64,000 bases of DNA from assembly GCA_037951105.1 (NCBI GenBank), contig JBAMJV010010126.1, forward strand, positions 1 through 64,000. Direction: 5' to 3'. The position numbers and the translations under genes are program-made. How positions within the stretch are numbered: position 1 is the first letter of the stretch; each line of letters opens with the position of its first letter. Below the pieces are notes generated by a model. It was not told where the DNA came from and searched no databases. It saw only the letters and a list, made by a program, of their open reading frames with translations. Below are positions 21,676-33,212 of the stretch, in pieces. This DNA is from Echinarachnius parma. Taxonomy: Eukaryota; Echinodermata; Echinoidea; Clypeasteroida; Echinarachniidae.

Positions 21676-24600
21676 TTACATACGAGACAATGCATCTGCA
21701 TTGCCATTGGCCAGTCCCCTACGGTGTTCTACCTTCATTGAGTAGCACTGGAGTGCCAAGCTCCATCTCATTAGCCTCGCATTTTTGGTTTTGAGCTGTT
21801 TCAGCCAACTCAAAGGATGGTGGTCTGTCTGAACGACAAATGGCTGGCCAAACAAATATGGCTGAAACTTTTCCACGCTCCAAATGATGGCTAGACACTC
21901 CTTCTCAATGATGGGGTAGTTCACCTCACGGGGGAGTAACTTGCGACTAATGAAGGCGATGGGGTGATCAGCCCCCTCTTCATCTGTTTGGCTGAGTACC
22001 GCCCCTATGCCCCTATCACTAGCGTCAACCTGTACAATGAATGGAGCAGTGTAATTAGGGCTCCTCAAAACTGGGGCAGAGGTCAGTGCACCCTTGAGCT
22101 TTTGGAATGCTGCCTCGCTCTTATCATCCCATCTCACCAGAGTTGGCTCAGATTTCTTTGTTAAGTCTGTGAGCGGGGAGGCAATGTCACTATACCCAGG
22201 AATGAATTTCCTATAGTATCCAGTCAGGCCCAAGAATGCTCTAACATTTGTCTTTGTGACTGGCCTAGGGTATGACACCACCGCTTCAATTTTGGCAGGT
22301 TCAGGCCTCACTTTCCCCCCTCCAATCACAAACCCCAAATACAAGACCTCTCTCTCTCCAAACTTGCACTTGGATGGCTTGGCTGTTAAGCCTGCCTCTC
22401 TCAATCTACCAAACACATCTCTCAGGTGTACTATGTGTTCTTCCCATGTTTCACTGAACACAACTATATCATCTATGTATGCAGCCGCATATGCCTCGGC
22501 GCCGCGCAGTACCTTATCTACAAGCCGTTGGAATGTAGCAGGCGCCCCTTTCATACCAAAAGGCATGACTGTGAATTCATACAGCCCAAAGGGTGTGGTG
22601 AATGCGGATTTCTGGCGCGCTGCATCAGATAGCTCCACTTGATAGTAGCCTTTCGTGAGGTCAAGTGTGGACACAAACCTAGCATTTCCTAGCCTATCAA
22701 TGAGCTCTTCAATATTGGGTATTGGGTAACTATCGAAAATCGTCACGTCATTCAATTTTCGATAATCTACACACAGCCTCATAGACTTGTCCTTTTTAGT
22801 CACCAAAACAATGGGGGATGCGTAAGGGGAGTTTGATTCCTGTATTATCCCCATTTCCAATAGATCATCTATTTCTTTCTTCACTGCATCTTTGACACTA
22901 TGCGGCAAGCGGTATGCACGCTGACGTATGGGAGCCTCTGATGTAGTGATTACATCATGATGTAGGACAGATGTCTTCCCCGGTACATTACTTAGGGTCT
23001 CCCCAAACTCCCCAATCAGTGACCTTAAATGACCTGCCTGCTCCTGAGTCAAGTGTGTGGGAATGTGTACCTCTACATCATCCTTACTGTCCTTGCTCGA
23101 GGGGGCTATAGCAATGTGTGGGTCAGTCTCCTCCTCCTCAACTAACCTAGGCTGTGTGTACATCACCACCTCTTCCCTTGTGTTCCACTTTTTGAGCATG
23201 TTAATGTGGAAGACTTGTTGCCGTTTCCTTTCCCCCATTTCTACCACATAGTCAACCTCACTAACCTTTTGTACCACTTTGTGTGGGCCCTGCCACTTCG
23301 CTAGCAATTTGCTATTTGATGTCGGGAGTAGAACTAGCACTTCATTTCCTACTTCTAATGTGCGAGCACGCGCTGCTTTATCATACCATAATTTCTGTCG
23401 TGTCTGCGCTTCTGACAGATTTTTGTGTGCCAGCTCAAGGTTTTGTGCTAGCCTCTGTCTCATATTCATCACGTACGAAAGGACCCCCTCTCCCTCATCA
23501 AGCTGCCCTGTCAGTGTCTCCCTCAATACATCTAGGGGCCCCCTAACATGATGCCCAAACATCAGCTCGAATGGGGAGAAACCTGTGGATTCTTGGGGAA
23601 CCTCCCGGTATGCAAATAGGAGGTAGGGTAGGTGCTCATCCCAGTTGCATTTCTCCTCCTCCATGTAGGGTTTCAACATTCCTTTCAAAGTGGCATTAAA
23701 GCGTTCTACTAGCCCATTACTCTGAGGATGGTAGGGACTTGTCCGAATCTTGTGGATGCCCAAACTACTACATAATTGAACCATCAATTTTGACATGAAA
23801 TTTGATCCCTGATCTGTCAAAATCTCATGGGGCACCCCCACCCGGGAAAATAGCTTGATGAGCTCATCAGCTATCTTATCTGCGTTTGTAGTACGTAGGG
23901 GAATGGCTTCGGGGTATCGAGTTGCATAGTCACAAATAACCAAAATATAAGTGTTCCCCTTTTTGGTTCTAGGGAGAGGCCCTACTATATCTAGAGCAAT
24001 TCGTTGAAATGGTTCTGCCATGATGGGCACCTGGACCATTGGGACCTTCCTACCCCGCCTACTACTACTCTTCTGACATGGCTCACATGTGTGGATATAT
24101 TCAGACACATCCCGAAACAATCCCGGCCAATAGTAGTTTTTCAGTATCCTATCCTTTGTCTTTTCAATCCCCAAGTGTCCTGCCATTAAATTATCGTGGG
24201 CCATACCTAGCAACTCCCGCCTATATTCCTTAGGAACCACTATTTGACGAAATTCTTGTGACTGATTAGTATCCTTCTTTTTCCAATACCGAAAGAGGAT
24301 TCCCCCCTCCCAGTAGAAATAACACCCCTCCCCCGCATCTGCGTCTGAGGGGAGTGCTTTGTCTCGCACCAATTTCAGGGTCTCATCCTCCCTCTGTGAT
24401 TTACTAAGTGCCTCCTTTTCAAGTGTAAGGAGGCTGGGACTGCTAGGCTCTCCATTTCCCATTTTCTCTACGCTTTCTATGGACTTGCCCCCCACTTCCT
24501 TCTGACCCTGATTCTTCGACTCTTCTTGTTCAGCAAGTCTTGCTTGCTGCCCCCTTGTCACTACCATACTAACAGGATTAAGTAATGGAAGATCGGGCAA

Positions 24601-25995
24601 ATCATCATCTAGTAACTCGTTGCCTAGCAACATATCTACAGACAACGTATCAATCACACCCACAACCACATGATCGCAAATAGAATACGGCCTACTTTCC
24701 AAATGAATTAGTGCAAGAGGAACATCAACATCATTGCCTGTTACGCCCCTTATCTTTGCACTGCGTCCAAGGTATGTGTCGTCTGCCACATGTTCGGGTC
24801 GCACTAAGGATTGCGTAGCACCTGTATCGCGCAGCAGATTAATTGTCGAACCATTAATCTGAGCCTCGCTCATATACGGCTTCAATTTTGCATCTACTCT
24901 ATCTACCTCGCACATGTACCCCTTGGCTGCGCCTCCCCCCTTCCCTGAATATCCACCCCCGTGTTTGTTTGGGCAATTTGGGGAGATGTGCCCAGGTTTT
25001 CCACATGTGTAGCATTTCATTAACTCTCTATCTTTCCTAGGGTTATGTGGACTAGGGAACGGTCCTTTAAATTTTTCTTTGTCATCATGACCTGACTTTG
25101 CCCCACCTTGCGAGTAACTATTACCCCTATCATGCCTTTCCGATTTGTAGCCTCTATTCAGGCTCTTCCTAGCAGTAGTGTACTCGTCCGCCAGGCCAAT
25201 CATCTGACTATAATTGGCTGGATGGTTGTCCAGCAACCACAATTTCAAATCTGGAGGTACATGATCCAGCATGTTTTCTTGCAGGATCATGTCCTCCAGC
25301 GGCCCAGCCCTACCTTTTGCTCCAGCCCCCTCTACCCATCTATCAAACGTGTCCCGCATTCTCGTTCCATATTCCACATAGCTTTCATCTGTGCGCTTAT
25401 TCATTCTACGAAACTTCTGTCTATACGCGTCCGGTGTTAATTCATATTTAAGCAATATCGCCCGCTTAATGGCTTCATAATTCGCGCACTCACTATCGTC
25501 TAGTCTCGCATAGGCTTCACGCGCTTTGCCAGTTAGCAGTGGGGCAAGTCGCCCCGCCCACAACTCTTTATCCCAGCCATGTAACTTTGCAATCTTTTCA
25601 AAAGTACGCAAAAATGCATCAACATCATCATTCTCATTCATCCTAGGCAAAAGATTGTCTACCCGATCATTACGCTGGGCCGCCGGCCCCTGTGTCGCGT
25701 TGCGAGCCATTTCAAATTCTATACGAGATTTTTCTAACTCCACTTCCACTCGCCTCGTCTGTGCATTTAACTCAGCAATTTGCAAATCATGTGCTAATTT
25801 CATCCGCAGCATCTCTAACTCAACTGTGCTGCTCTGTGGAGCAGTGCTAACAGGCTCTGAACCTGCCTCATTCAAATTCATATGTGGCTCTAAAAGATCG
25901 ACTAATTCAGCCTTACTTAACCCCTCATGGGATAGACCCAGCTCATCACACTTGGCCCTCAACTCAGCCACCTTCATTTGCCGCACGTCACTCAT
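21676..25995 (-). CDS. Gag-Pol polyprotein of Gmr1-like retrotransposon (SAP-Gag-PR-IN-RT-RH)
   Basis: A single uninterrupted 1439-residue frame. Residues about 5-38 resemble a SAP DNA-binding motif. A coiled, charged stretch (55-100) and a Gag capsid-like region (110-280) follow. A CCHC zinc knuckle has C328, C331, H336, C341. The aspartic protease has D390-T-G and an LLGNELL loop near 456. Integrase has a zinc-binding H600, H607, C637, C640, the catalytic triad D669, D728, E764 (35 residues between the last two) and a GPY/F-like module at 895-940. Reverse transcriptase spans about 1010-1200 with D1112 and YIDD at 1173-1176. RNase H runs from about 1320 to the end with D1324, E1366, D1391, D1434. 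Integrase therefore precedes reverse transcriptase, unlike ordinary Ty3/gypsy elements. All catalytic residues looked for are present, so it may be active. Gag and Pol share one frame with no frameshift. Confidence 0.97.
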   Translation of the reverse strand: MSDVRQMKVAELRAKCDELGLSHEGLSKAELVDLLEPHMNLNEAGSEPVSTAPQSSTVELEMLRMKLAHDLQIAELNAQTRRVEVELEKSRIEFEMARNATQGPAAQRNDRVDNLLPRMNENDDVDAFLRTFEKIAKLHGWDKELWAGRLAPLLTGKAREAYARLDDSECANYEAIKRAILLKYELTPDAYRQKFRRMNKRTDESYVEYGTRMRDTFDRWVEGAGAKGRAGPLEDMILQENMLDHVPPDLKLWLLDNHPANYSQMIGLADEYTTARKSLNRGYKSERHDRGNSYSQGGAKSGHDDKEKFKGPFPSPHNPRKDRELMKCYTCGKPGHISPNCPNKHGGGYSGKGGGAAKGYMCEVDRVDAKLKPYMSEAQINGSTINLLRDTGATQSLVRPEHVADDTYLGRSAKIRGVTGNDVDVPLALIHLESRPYSICDHVVVGVIDTLSVDMLLGNELLDDDLPDLPLLNPVSMVVTRGQQARLAEQEESKNQGQKEVGGKSIESVEKMGNGEPSSPSLLTLEKEALSKSQREDETLKLVRDKALPSDADAGEGCYFYWEGGILFRYWKKKDTNQSQEFRQIVVPKEYRRELLGMAHDNLMAGHLGIEKTKDRILKNYYWPGLFRDVSEYIHTCEPCQKSSSRRGRKVPMVQVPIMAEPFQRIALDIVGPLPRTKKGNTYILVICDYATRYPEAIPLRTTNADKIADELIKLFSRVGVPHEILTDQGSNFMSKLMVQLCSSLGIHKIRTSPYHPQSNGLVERFNATLKGMLKPYMEEEKCNWDEHLPYLLFAYREVPQESTGFSPFELMFGHHVRGPLDVLRETLTGQLDEGEGVLSYVMNMRQRLAQNLELAHKNLSEAQTRQKLWYDKAARARTLEVGNEVLVLLPTSNSKLLAKWQGPHKVVQKVSEVDYVVEMGERKRQQVFHINMLKKWNTREEVVMYTQPRLVEEEETDPHIAIAPSSKDSKDDVEVHIPTHLTQEQAGHLRSLIGEFGETLSNVPGKTSVLHHDVITTSEAPIRQRAYRLPHSVKDAVKKEIDDLLEMGIIQESNSPYASPIVLVTKKDKSMRLCVDYRKLNDVTIFDSYPIPNIEELIDRLGNARFVSTLDLTKGYYQVELSDAARQKSAFTTPFGLYEFTVMPFGMKGAPATFQRLVDKVLRGAEAYAAAYIDDIVVFSETWEEHIVHLRDVFGRLREAGLTAKPSKCKFGEREVLYLGFVIGGGKVRPEPAKIEAVVSYPRPVTKTNVRAFLGLTGYYRKFIPGYSDIASPLTDLTKKSEPTLVRWDDKSEAAFQKLKGALTSAPVLRSPNYTAPFIVQVDASDRGIGAVLSQTDEEGADHPIAFISRKLLPREVNYPIIEKECLAIIWSVEKFQPYLFGQPFVVQTDHHPLSWLKQLKTKNARLMRWSLALQCYSMKVEHRRGLANGNADALSRM

Positions 25996-26760
25996 TGTGA
26001 ATCCCTACAACAAACTACTACTGTATATCAATTACATAACCAAATATAATCAACAATACTTAAATCAACAGTCACCAAGTTCAAAATTCAGCTACTATAT
26101 CAACCATGGATAGCAACTAAGATACATCCTTGAACTTAAAATAAAAATGTGCTTACAATAAGGTACTCTTAGTTCAGCCACACACACTGCCAACAGTGCA
26201 ATAAACATGTAAATATTAACATGTAACCAATAACATTAATGTTCGATTAATGCCACACACTCACAACAAAAAGTTATGCATATCACTTAGCTCTAATTTT
26301 TCTGTTGATCGGTAATTAGTCTCCCTTGTCGACTGCCCTTGTTCTCCTGCCTGTTGCCCGTTGTTCCTCCGTTCAGTCCGGTTCCAGCTCGGTATCCCGA
26401 TCCGGCGTCTCTGCATACAGCTAGGTTTGATCCTCAGTCCTTCCGTCACGTCTGCTCACCCGCACCTGTCACCAGCATCACAGACTTAGTCATCACAGCC
26501 TCAGGTACACCAGGTAGTGGTTCGATCACGGATCTGCTAGCACCAACAATGGCTAGATCAGATGTGCCCCCACAGCCAGCAAAATATGGTCAGCAAGACA
26601 GATATGTGTTGGATCAGTTCTGTTTGATGCACTTTACACCATCAGCGTCACGAACCAGTTTAACGTAGCTCACAACAGTTGCAGCAGACTTTGCACAAAT
26701 AATTCAGTCAAAACAAGGCGTTTTATGAAATCAATGGACTGGTGCAAATTGCTTCCAGAT
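25996..26760 (-). other. 5' leader of the retrotransposon
   Basis: Between the primer binding site and the gag start. Open frames here on either strand are short. The + strand frame across 25526-26113 is an antisense shadow of gag. Presumably holds the packaging signal, which cannot be recognised by eye. Confidence 0.7.
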
Positions 26761-26778
26761 CCCACCATGCTGCCACCA
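26761..26778 (-). other. Primer binding site
   Basis: On the minus strand TGGTGGCAGCATGGTGGG starts three bases after the 5' LTR. Its complement ends GCTGCCACCA, which matches the 3' end of metazoan leucine tRNAs (AAG/UAG type) as I remember them. The inner part matches only with a two-base offset, so the primer identity is tentative. Confidence 0.7.
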
Positions 26779-26781
26779 AGA

Positions 26782-27702
26782 TGTGACAAAGCTCCCCCAG
26801 ATTGGGTATACTTTGTCCAGTCATACGCCGTCACCTTTCTCCTTCCACATTGGAGCCGGAATAAATAACTCAGAAACACTGTTCATATTGGAGAGTAATA
26901 CATGCCGGTTTATTTACAAAGTTATCCATGAAGCAAAGAGGGACAAGCAGATCGCAGATCTGCTCTCAACCAAGTCTTGACGTATTCTGATTCAAAAATC
27001 CAACTCCAGTGTAAATCTCAGTCCAAAAATAGATCAAGAGAAAGTAACAATGCACTGCTTGTATAATTCAATATTATCAAGAGCAAATTAATGTTCACTT
27101 CTTGTGTAACGCAAATTTGGCAGTTACATAAACTGTACATAAAGAAATAGTTAAGAATATCAATTCACCAAGTCAGCAATCTGGCCAGACATCCACCTCA
27201 GCTACTACTAACAAAATACATGAAGAACTGACTTCCAGCCAATCAAAGCGCTGGTCTAGCAGGTCTACTTACATCACATGAGACAAAGAGTTAATATAGA
27301 AATTCATCCTAACCAATCAGCAACAACGATTGACCTTATATAAGCTATGTTATTCCTTGTCTAGAACGAGCATAAGAAAATACAAAAGAAATACTTTAGA
27401 CCAATCAGTACTCCCCTTAGTGGTGTTTTCATACACCTTATTTTATGGTAATTACTTTGTGTTGACCCAGACACATTTGCCCCTTGCTGGTCATTTGACC
27501 CTGAGCTGCACCTGTCCTAGGTTATTCTGACAGCGGTCAAAATGTAAACAACTCGGACCCCCTCCGTTGTTTCAGGGTTATACACTCCCCAATTCCCCAC
27601 TCACTAGTATATTCTGAGATGAAAGGGAACCTCTCAGTAATGTGAGGATAATCCACATTCATAATATAATTCTAAATTAAAGGGACATGTTTGCATGTCA
27701 CA
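26782..27702 (-). repeat. 5' LTR of the Gmr1-like element
   Basis: 921 bp, the same length as the other LTR and identical to it by eye apart from one base. It drives minus-strand transcription of the element, that is, antisense to PACS. Confidence 0.97.
27336..27344 (-). promoter_or_regulatory. TATA-like box in the 5' LTR
   Basis: TATATAA in GCTTATATAAGG on the minus strand, about 550 bases before the downstream end of the LTR. This leaves room for R and U5, and the AATAAA signal lies about 430 bases further on. Confidence 0.55.
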
Positions 27703-28609
27703 ATTGGACAGCTGGCCCCGACACTAATGCAAGTATAATGACTTCTATGTCAGATGTTTAAACACAGGCTGGGTCTAAAGATAGTCACACAACTGCTTGG
27801 GCTGATGGGTGGGTGACGTTTGAAGGAAAAGTAAAACAATAAGATTGATCTTCTCATTACCAATGGCACATTCTGTTTTACACGTACATGTACAGTGTTG
27901 CTAAATATGTTACTTATTGCGGAAAGTATCGTTAATAATAGTATCGTTAAAAGCGCACTGCGCCTGCCGTAGGGTATACCTTGCTTACAGCATATTTGTA
28001 TCACCTGACGGCAGCGGCGCACGAAAAGTCATGATCTTTAGATTCCTTGTTGACCATACATTGCGAGACAAACAAGTATCATTAGCGATATTATTAACGA
28101 TGTACAGTGTTCATTGCATTTCCATTATTGTGGGACTGAGAGGGTTAGATACGTGCAGGCTGCAGACAGACAGATGATAGAGATGAAGTCTACCAATATG
28201 TTGTGCTCATTACTTGTGCTTGTTTTTCTGCCTGTACCTGTATGTGTGTGACTGTGTGAACGGTTGATGTGTGTACATACTTTGCATGTTCATTGTTAGT
28301 GTGTTGAGAAATGTATAATACTTAAACAAAAATCATTATAAGAAGATGCTTGATGTATATATATGTACAGTATGTTTGGATACATTAATTTGAGTACATT
28401 GGGAAGGGGTTATAAAATGGATATGTGGATGCACATTATAAATGGTGTATGCAAAAACCGATAAAGAAATTTGTAACAAATCAATATAATTATGATTTAA
28501 CTTGCTGCACTCAATGGAAATTTAAAAGATAATATTTTGTATCTAATACATGTATATGGAAGATTTATCTAAAAAATGAACAAATGAATTCATTGGTTTT
28601 TGCATATAA

Positions 28610-28867
<258 letters not shown>

Positions 28868-29014
28868 TGATGCCAATTTATAAAGTGTTACATGTAGATG
28901 ATGGTTGTTTTGATGATGATATTATGAACCATCCTTTGCTACTTGTAGACACTAGCTTTCTGACTCATCATTATGTCTGTTCATGGTATACTATCACGAT
29001 GACAGAAATGAGTT

Positions 29015-29123
29015 AACATGTAGATGATGTTGATTATGATGATAATCATCCTGATGAGGATGATGATGGCGATGACGATGACGATGATTATGATTATGAT
29101 GATGATCCAATGATGATGATCCA

Positions 29124-29165
<42 letters not shown>

Positions 29166-30446
29166 AAGGCTGAGTCATGTCGGTAATTGTCGGAACCGGG
29201 TCCCGATAAACTTTTACCGGTCAGGAACCGGTATCCCGATAAATTTTTACCGTCGAAACTCGGACCGGTAAAATCACGCAATCGTGCAAGCATCGGCAAA
29301 AATGCACTGTTTGGGGCTTATATTGCTCTTTTTATATGCAAATAACATTATAAATACTGAGGCTTTTATGGATTTACATATCAATCTTTACGGGAAAATA
29401 GTTACAGACTATCCAGAATTAACTCAGTTTCACAAGAAAAGTTTTTTTTTTCGAAGTAAATTGGACCTAGAAATCGATCGTTTGTTCACCATTGCGCATC
29501 GCAACATGTTTCACAGAAACTTAGCCCGCTAGTTGGGGGGAAACATCACATGTACAATCGCTTGTGACTGAGCCACTGCCCTCAAAAAGTGGCTATAAAT
29601 TAGCCTTTTCGCAATCAACACGATTTTGGTAGTCTACTTACATGATAACATGGCATTTGAAAGCTGAACAGAATACAAAATCACCCCCAAAACAATGAAA
29701 AAACTGTGCCGAATTATCGATAAATTTCCAAGGAACATTCGTGATCGTGAGGTTAACTAACTGAAACCGGACGGCTAGAGTTTTCGGGCCGCTGTTTCAT
29801 GCATATCGCTCGTATACTTTGCGTGCAAGTTACGGGTCTTTTTTTCTTACGCGAGATTCATCCGCCGGCCGGTGGAACTATGTTAATTCATTCGCCATAC
29901 GTTATACATGTAGTCGTTTTTTATCAATATTTTGCGTAATTGTTTTCATTGTTTTGGGGCTCATTTTTGTTTCTGTTCAGCTATCAAACGCCACGAAATC
30001 ATGTAAGTAGAATATCAAAACATTTTAAAATGGTGCAAATGACAAAAAAACGTATTTTGAGCCACTTTTTGAATGCACTGGCTCATCAGCTGGATCATAC
30101 AAAGATCCATCAGACAACTCCCCTGGAGTATCGGACTAACTTTGTGTGCACATCCGCCGACAATGTCGTTCAAATGACTAGCAATTTTGCGCTTCCTGTT
30201 CAATTTCTGACTGTCAAACGATGTAACGAACCAAGAATTTCTCGAAAATAACCACTCTTTAAAGTAAATGATATCAATTGCCCCGTTTTTATTTGAATTC
30301 CGCTAGATTATTGTGATAATCTTAATTTCTTTTTTAACATTTTTTTTTTTTTTTTTTTTTTTCGGGGCACCGTTTCCGATATAACGAAACCGGGTCCCGA
30401 TTGAAACGGTCGGTAACCGGTGTGATCGACCGAACCGACTCAGCCT

Positions 30447-30532
<86 letters not shown>

Positions 30533-30600
30533 TGGATGATGATGATGTGGATGATGATGTGGATGATGATGATGTGGATGATGATGTGGATGATTGTGAT
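29015..30600. repeat. (GAT)n microsatellite, two blocks
   Basis: GAT-rich sequence at 29015-29164 (pure from about 29124) resumes at 30449 and runs to about 30530 before degrading into GATGTGGATGAT units to 30600. The two blocks were probably one tract before the intervening element inserted. Poly-Met, poly-Ile and poly-Ser frames here are repeat artefacts. Confidence 0.9.
29165..30448. mobile_element. 1.28-kb inverted-repeat element inside the GAT tract
   Basis: Left tip TAAGGCTGAGTC and right tip GACTCAGCCTTG are inverted repeats. Further in, both sides carry CGGTAA and the phrase ACCGGGTCCCGAT in mirrored arrangement. Flanks read ATGATGAT on both sides, compatible with an 8-bp target duplication but uninformative inside a GAT repeat. 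A T run lies at about 30341-30361. Short open frames (for example 29284-29532) match nothing I know, so it is likely a non-autonomous hAT-type element. Confidence 0.75.
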
Positions 30601-30719
30601 GGTGATAACATGAACCATCATAGCCTGACTAGATGCTGGCTGTTGGGCTCATGTCTGGGGTAAACATGAATGATGAAAATTAACTAAGATGATCTGATTG
30701 CTCTGATTTGTAATCTTCA

Positions 30720-31065
30720 TTCGCCCCCGATACCTTTGGAATCGCCCCCGTGAGCCACGCACGGGGGCAAAAAAAAACGAAAAAAAAACAAAGAATGTTT
30801 TATTTTTTATTTTTATTTTTTATTTATTTTTTTAAAATTTTGTTTTACATCTTTTTGCATGATCGGAAAGCGCCAGAAACGTACCAATCATGGCATAATC
30901 GGATAGATCGCATCATGATAACCATTTATTAGACCCTTGAGCAGTGAAAACGATGTAAACATAAAAAAGAGCCCCTGTGAGCCCCAAAATAGCCCCCGTG
31001 AATAATTTCACGAGGGCGTTTTTCTCCCTCAAAATTTTCAAAATCGCCCTCGTGAAAAAAAAAGT
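30720..31065. repeat. GCCCCC-rich repeat remnant
   Basis: Words such as CGCCCCCGTGAGCC, GAGCCCCTGTGAGCCCC and CGAGGGCG recur in both orientations among A/T runs. The vocabulary resembles the hAT-type family at 16711 and 42132, but ends and target duplication are not recognisable. Confidence 0.45.
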
Positions 31066-31511
31066 ATTTTTTTGGTTGTGTCCAAGTATGAAGTCCTGGA
31101 TTACCTGAAGTAATAGAAGACTGCCATACACATAGAAGTGCGAAGAAGTGACCAGTTTGTGCAAGCAGTCTGACAAATATTTGCACAGGTTATTGATAGG
31201 ATCTTTAGTCTATACTAATGGTAAATCTGATCACCCTATTCAACTAGTTGTGTATCATATCTTTTGAATTCAGGTAGCATTCCACAAACAAGGTGCAAAG
31301 GGCTCCTTGGGACGTACATGTACAGTATGCAATCTAGTCTTGGGATGCGTTGAAATAACATGTACATACACGTTTCTAGCCATTATTAGGCTAATTATTT
31401 CACTTGTTTCAGGCTAAAGTTTGTATTTGAGGAAGATTGTAACTTTAAACATGTTTCAAAATGCTGATTCATACATGTTATTGGGTGTGTGGATGTGCAT
31501 GTCAGTGACGC

Positions 31512-31533
31512 GGGGGGGGGGGGGGGGGGGGGG
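31512..31533 (+). repeat. G homopolymer (22)
   Basis: An uninterrupted G run, potentially quadruplex-forming. Length may be inexact. Confidence 0.85.
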
Positions 31534-33212
31534 AGTGATGGTGCCACGGTGGAATTGGGAAACTTTTTGGCATCTATTGACACTTTAAAAAACAATTGTA
31601 TATTATTATCATTGTCGTGTACAGTATGCTCATACCATAAACGTTAGTTTGTCATCCATGGGTATTATATGAAGTTATTGTGCAATAACCTCACTTCCTC
31701 ATTTCATTCATTTGAAGAAGTAATTTATGAAAACATGTTAATGTTTCATGAAAAATCTATTTAAACCGCGATACTTATCGAATATCACATAATCACTGTA
31801 AATTAATGGTTGTTTACTGTTTTCTAAAGTATTTAATGGATGTTTGTGTCTCGATAATCTCAAAGCTTGCTACACAATTTGTCCTTAAATGGAAAATCTG
31901 TGAATTGTGAGAACTATGATACATTAGATTAAGTCTTAGTCAGAAGTGATTTCAGTTTTTATGTTCATTGCAGGATAGGTTAGATTTATATAGCCCCTAA
32001 TATGGTACAAAATCTCAAGCACTTTACACTTATTTTTAAAACAAAATCACAGCTGTGTAAGTTTTTTTCTTTCCATTGATAGTTATTTGAATATTTGTTT
32101 CATAATTCTATGGACTAGTAGACAAAATTTAAATTTGTATACAAAATAAGAAAATAAGCTGATTGATTTAGAAGTATGTTTAAATGTTATTTTAATCAAA
32201 ACCATAGAGAACAAGTAAACGCCTGCTACGTGTAACTTTCCAACTGCAAAAAGGCGTACAGTGTACAATGACCCAGTTAATCATAACCTGGTGAATAAAT
32301 GTTCTATTTTGAGAATTCATGATTCAAAGGAAATACCACATGGCTTCTTTCAAGTCTCTGCATGTCACAATGAGGCCTACATGTATACCCATTGTGATTT
32401 GTTTGGTCCCAATATAAAGCGTTCGTGAATTTCATAATTCCTATCTTCATGACATTGCAGAAATGTGTATGTGTAATGAATCACAACATGTAGCTCTTCC
32501 ATAATTGATTTTTTGGTTTTGGTTTTGCCATGAAACAGATGCAAACAAAAATAATACAAATATTTATCCGAAACTGTAATGAAGACTGATTAGAATGTAC
32601 ATTGTGCAATGTTGTGAATACATTTTGTAGACCTTATTTGGGTCTTGCTCGTATGCAGTCTTTCACAGACTAACTCAATTCTAGATTGAATGAAATGTCA
32701 TAATATGTCAATTTATTCTGCCAAGTTCAAATATACATGATTCAATTGCAGGTTGAAATGTAGCAGTTTATGATCTTCATAAACACTTTATAGACCCTGT
32801 ATATTGTACAATATGATTGTTCTTTTGACCCTGCTGTACACATGTACATGTACCTTTACTGTAGATGGGATCCATTCCATTGTCTTCAAAGATTTATTGG
32901 GAGGTCATTGTCTGTGTACATTAACAGAAACGCGAAGCTGAGCAAAGTACATATGCACTTTAAACTTAGTTTGCATTTGATGTATTAGAAGGCTTTGTAT
33001 CTCTTTACATTTATTGTACATAAAAGCAGGTGTTGTTACACAAAAGATTATGAAGCAATTTGTAGATTGCAGGTGTCAACGCTCGTATGGAGTGTTTTTT
33101 TCTTCAGTTTGGTCCCCCATTTCGATATTTATTTTAGCTATATCGGTCTGCTTTCAATTTGACATTCAATCAGTTATTTCCTGCTATTAAAATTGCAATT
33201 GACGAACTATTC

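Larger units (their letters stand above)
19911..27707 (-). mobile_element. Complete Gmr1-like LTR retrotransposon
   Basis: The element proper is 19916-27702 (7787 bp), flanked by the 5-bp target duplication ATTGG (19911-19915 and 27703-27707). Two 921-bp LTRs begin TGTGACA and end TGTCACA. Between them, read on the minus strand, are a primer binding site, a 5' leader of about 780 bp, one gag-pol frame, an 820-bp untranslated 3' stretch and a polypurine tract. The pol order is protease, integrase, reverse transcriptase, RNase H. That order with Ty3/gypsy-type domains defines the Gmr1-like group. Near-identical LTRs and an intact frame indicate a recent insertion. It lies antisense to PACS in intron 3. 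No env-like frame is present. Confidence 0.97.

Noticed and set aside
25526-26113. 195-codon + strand frame
   Set aside because: Antisense shadow of the retrotransposon gag; no independent similarity.
30303-30621. Poly-Met, poly-Ile and poly-Ser frames
   Set aside because: GAT microsatellite read in different frames.
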